Program-made: the position numbers and the translations under genes | Shown here: positions 62,066 to 64,000 of the stretch, one piece after another | Position numbering within the stretch: the first letter of the stretch is position 1 | Layout: every line of letters begins with the position of its first letter | The notes under the pieces: model-generated | Databases searched by the model: none | The model's input: only the letters and a program-made list of their open reading frames with translations | What the model was told of the DNA's origin: nothing | DNA from: Nemopilema nomurai | Lineage: Eukaryota; Cnidaria; Scyphozoa; Rhizostomeae; Rhizostomatidae | DNA: 64,000 nt | Reading direction: 5' to 3' | NCBI GenBank assembly: GCA_003864495.1 | Contig: ML133383.1 | Location: 4,614,898-4,678,897, forward strand

Positions 62066-63773
62066 CTAGGTGCTATTAATACATTCAAGTACTTGTGAAT
62101 AAATATCCATCCCCTGAAACTCGCTTTCAGCTAACGGATTTATATCTTGCACTACTTGGAAATTTGTGGGAGCAAAAATTTCAGGAACAAGAATCTCATC
62201 ACTATCATGCAAGTCATCTGTTGGTATTGGACCATCCCAGTCTATGCCATAGTCTTCTTGCTGCAAATAAAGTATATATCATTTATAGTTATATGTTGAT
62301 TGTTTTACTAGTAAAAATAATATATTGAAATTATAAGCTGATGTTTTTTATGTAAGTTGGTGGTTTCATTTTAAACATTGGAGGAAATAACTTTACTTCA
62401 ACCTCACTGTGAAAATCATCTGGGCCCCTGCCTTCCATCAGTCCTTGTACCCACATTTGCAGTGGGGATTTGAAATGCTCCGTAGAAATAGGGCTATTGT
62501 TGAACCCACTTACAAACTGCTGCAGAGATTTGTTTATCCTAGGCAAATACACATAGTGCAGAGCAAACAGGTGTGTTTCTTCAGTTGGAATTAACAATCC
62601 ACTCTCTTCCATGCTACAGAAAAGGTCATAGTACACATGAGTACATCCTGTAAATAAATCACGCCAGAGACGCTCAATTCGCTGATTATGAACACTGCGT
62701 CCTGTGATATGACTGCCACGTTCAGGTCCCCGTAACGGGTGGGTTAGCATGTACATTGCAACATCTACATTCTCCATTCCCTTGTCTGACCTGACTCTTG
62801 AAGGCAATCCAAATTGTTGTACAGCACCATGGAAACTGTTGAATACTGTTTCAGCTCTGTTATTGTTGCTGCAAGTTAGGAAAACAATCATTCTTGTGTA
62901 GCCGTCAATTCCACCATGAAATACAAAACGCCATCTGCAAAAAATAAAAATGAAGTTGTAGGGAATCTATCATTCTTTTGGCAAATCAAAGCACATAATC
63001 TTTATTTACATAATTCGAAAAACCTAATATATTTTTGCATGAATTTTTCACCTTATAAGCTTGTGATTGCCATCTATGTGCCACAAAGCAAGAGGTCCTT
63101 TCACACAATATTTCCGCCGTTTGATAATGGATAAATGCAAAGACCGCAGCATTACACCCTCCGGGTTCACTCTCTTCATTGATGCACGAATCCGTTCTCT
63201 TTGCACAATCTGTCCTCTTGACCTTAATAAACCTGTCATTCGAGTATACCCTGCATTGGGAAATTCATGCATGATATTACCAACAATTGCATCCAGTTCA
63301 GCATCTGAGAGAGTGCTATAGTATGATCGGCTTTGCAATCCATACTTTGCCATTCTTCGCTCAACTGTCCTGGTACTTGTTTCAAGCAACGAGCTTATCA
63401 GCGGAACTCTAAATCCGAGTCCCAAAAGAAAAGACAAGTGATCTTCAGTTATATCAAATTTAGGCCTTCCTTTCTTGCCATTGTAAATAAGATTGCATCT
63501 ACTTTGATCATCATTCAAATCATTTGAAGCCAACAAAGTGGTTGCTTCCCCCAACAGTGGCAAAAGCTGCCCTGTCAGATTTGAAGTTAGGCCAGGAACA
63601 ACACCTTCGTACCTTAAAATTGTATGAATAAGGTAGTCAATCCTAAAATGAATCGAATCTGCCATGTTTTCGTCATTTAATGATGATCTTTCGCAATCAA
63701 TTCTTATTCTTCTGATCATGTTGCAAAGCAAATCAGCAGCGGACCATCGTTGTGGCAGAGAAGCTTCCGCCAT
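62066..63773 (-). CDS. IS3/rve-like DDE transposase, 3 exons, 484 aa
   Basis: Minus-strand exons 63,773-63,052, 62,934-62,397 and 62,260-62,066 (donors AG|GTGAAA and GAA|GTAAAG, acceptors TTTTGCAG and TTTGCAG) give 1,455 nt with no internal stop. Residues about 105-140 resemble a helix-turn-helix (GRPKF...STRTVERRM). Residues about 160-205 ([17 protein letters not shown] then [12 protein letters not shown]) match the HTH_21 segment preceding the catalytic core of IS3 OrfB. The catalytic triad is Asp234 (WHIDGNHK), Asp291 (RSDKGMEN) and Glu328 (NQRIERLW), spaced D-x56-D-x36-E. The last exon carries [10 protein letters not shown], a tail I associate with integrase-core proteins of fish and corals. 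The start codon lies 24 bp inside the right inverted repeat. It probably cuts and pastes the element. Confidence 0.87.
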
Positions 63774-63796
63774 GACTTTCCTATATGCTGGAGCAC

Positions 63797-64000
63797 AAAA
63801 GGAGGCTGCTTGGCAAAGTTCAGGAAGAGGCTATCAACATTCACCATTGAAATTTTGGAAAAGCCACTGAAACTTTAGAGTGATTGAAATTTTAGGAAAT
63901 GTTGACCGGGGGTTCAAACTTTAGAAATGGTTGCAATATTAGAACTAACCTAGCATGACTGAAATTTTAGAAATCTCGCAGAGCAAGCGATTGGAATTTT
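63797..64000 (-). repeat. Right terminal inverted repeat (truncated by window)
   Basis: Inverse complement of 57,489-57,692 with two substitutions. It begins 24 bp upstream of the transposase start codon and continues past the window end. Confidence 0.93.

Larger units (their letters stand above)
57340..64000. mobile_element. IS3EU-like DNA transposon with HECT-ligase gene (right end outside window)
   Basis: Long terminal inverted repeats bound two convergent spliced genes: a DDE transposase on the minus strand and a HECT-type E3 ligase on the plus strand. At least 204 bp of inverted repeat is visible on both sides (57,489-57,692 against 63,797-64,000) with two mismatches. Its left part extends to about 57,340 by motif content. 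Both genes splice with GT-AG introns into uninterrupted frames. The transposase resembles IS3 OrfB, which fits the Repbase superfamily I know as IS3EU; that label is from memory. The right end and target duplication are not in view. Confidence 0.85.

Noticed and set aside
1..64000. CRISPR arrays, bacterial operons, tRNA or rRNA genes
   Set aside because: No short regularly spaced palindromic repeats, no ribosomal motifs, and no cloverleaf-compatible A/B box pairs were seen. GTTCGAGAT within the satellite resembles a B box but has no matching A box or cloverleaf.

Overview
The window looks like AT-rich nuclear DNA from an invertebrate animal, most likely an anthozoan cnidarian (coral or anemone). 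The support is spliced genes with GT-AG introns, metazoan-type transposons (Ty3/Gypsy, a non-LTR element with a restriction-like endonuclease, P, hAT, an IS3-like DDE element with a HECT gene), long intergenic DNA, and no operons or prokaryotic genes. The species assignment is inference from memory of which genomes carry these families.

Region 1 (1-47,940) is a large tandem duplication. Copy A (1-16,458) is cut by the window edge, copy B (16,459-36,708) is a full 20,250-bp period, and copy C (36,709 to about 47,940) is 3'-truncated. Each copy holds, in the same order: a decayed minus-strand gene; a satellite array with monomers of about 296-336 bp (7, 6 and 9 monomer starts in A, B and C); a 42-bp tandem pair; an exon-like 147-bp frame; a CCAAT/E2F-like promoter-like block; and AT-rich DNA with no recognisable gene. 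A and B end in a decayed non-LTR retrotransposon of the restriction-like-endonuclease type. Copy B alone is interrupted by a 3,164-bp P-like DNA transposon (30,670-33,833).

Region 2 (47,941-50,264) is single-copy DNA with one weak exon candidate. Region 3 (50,265-56,062) is a complete Ty3/Gypsy retrotransposon with apparently identical 453-bp LTRs, a 4-bp target duplication (AGCA), a tRNA-Leu-like primer site, and a gag-pol junction made of a single UGA stop followed by CUAG, a known leaky context. Its reading frames are nevertheless broken about six times. It landed inside an hAT-like zinc-finger remnant, which continues at 56,063.

Region 4 (56,534-57,199) is a MITE-like palindromic element. 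Region 5 (about 57,340 to the window end) is the most interesting object: a DNA transposon with long inverted repeats (204 bp visible on both sides, 2 mismatches) and two convergent spliced genes that both appear intact. One encodes a 484-aa IS3/retroviral-integrase-like DDE transposase. The other encodes a 799-aa HECT-type ubiquitin ligase with two UBZ4-like zinc fingers and a UBA-like segment. The inverted repeats end only 24-37 bp before each start codon, so each repeat probably acts as promoter for the gene it abuts. This is an apparently autonomous transposon that carries its own ubiquitin-ligase gene.
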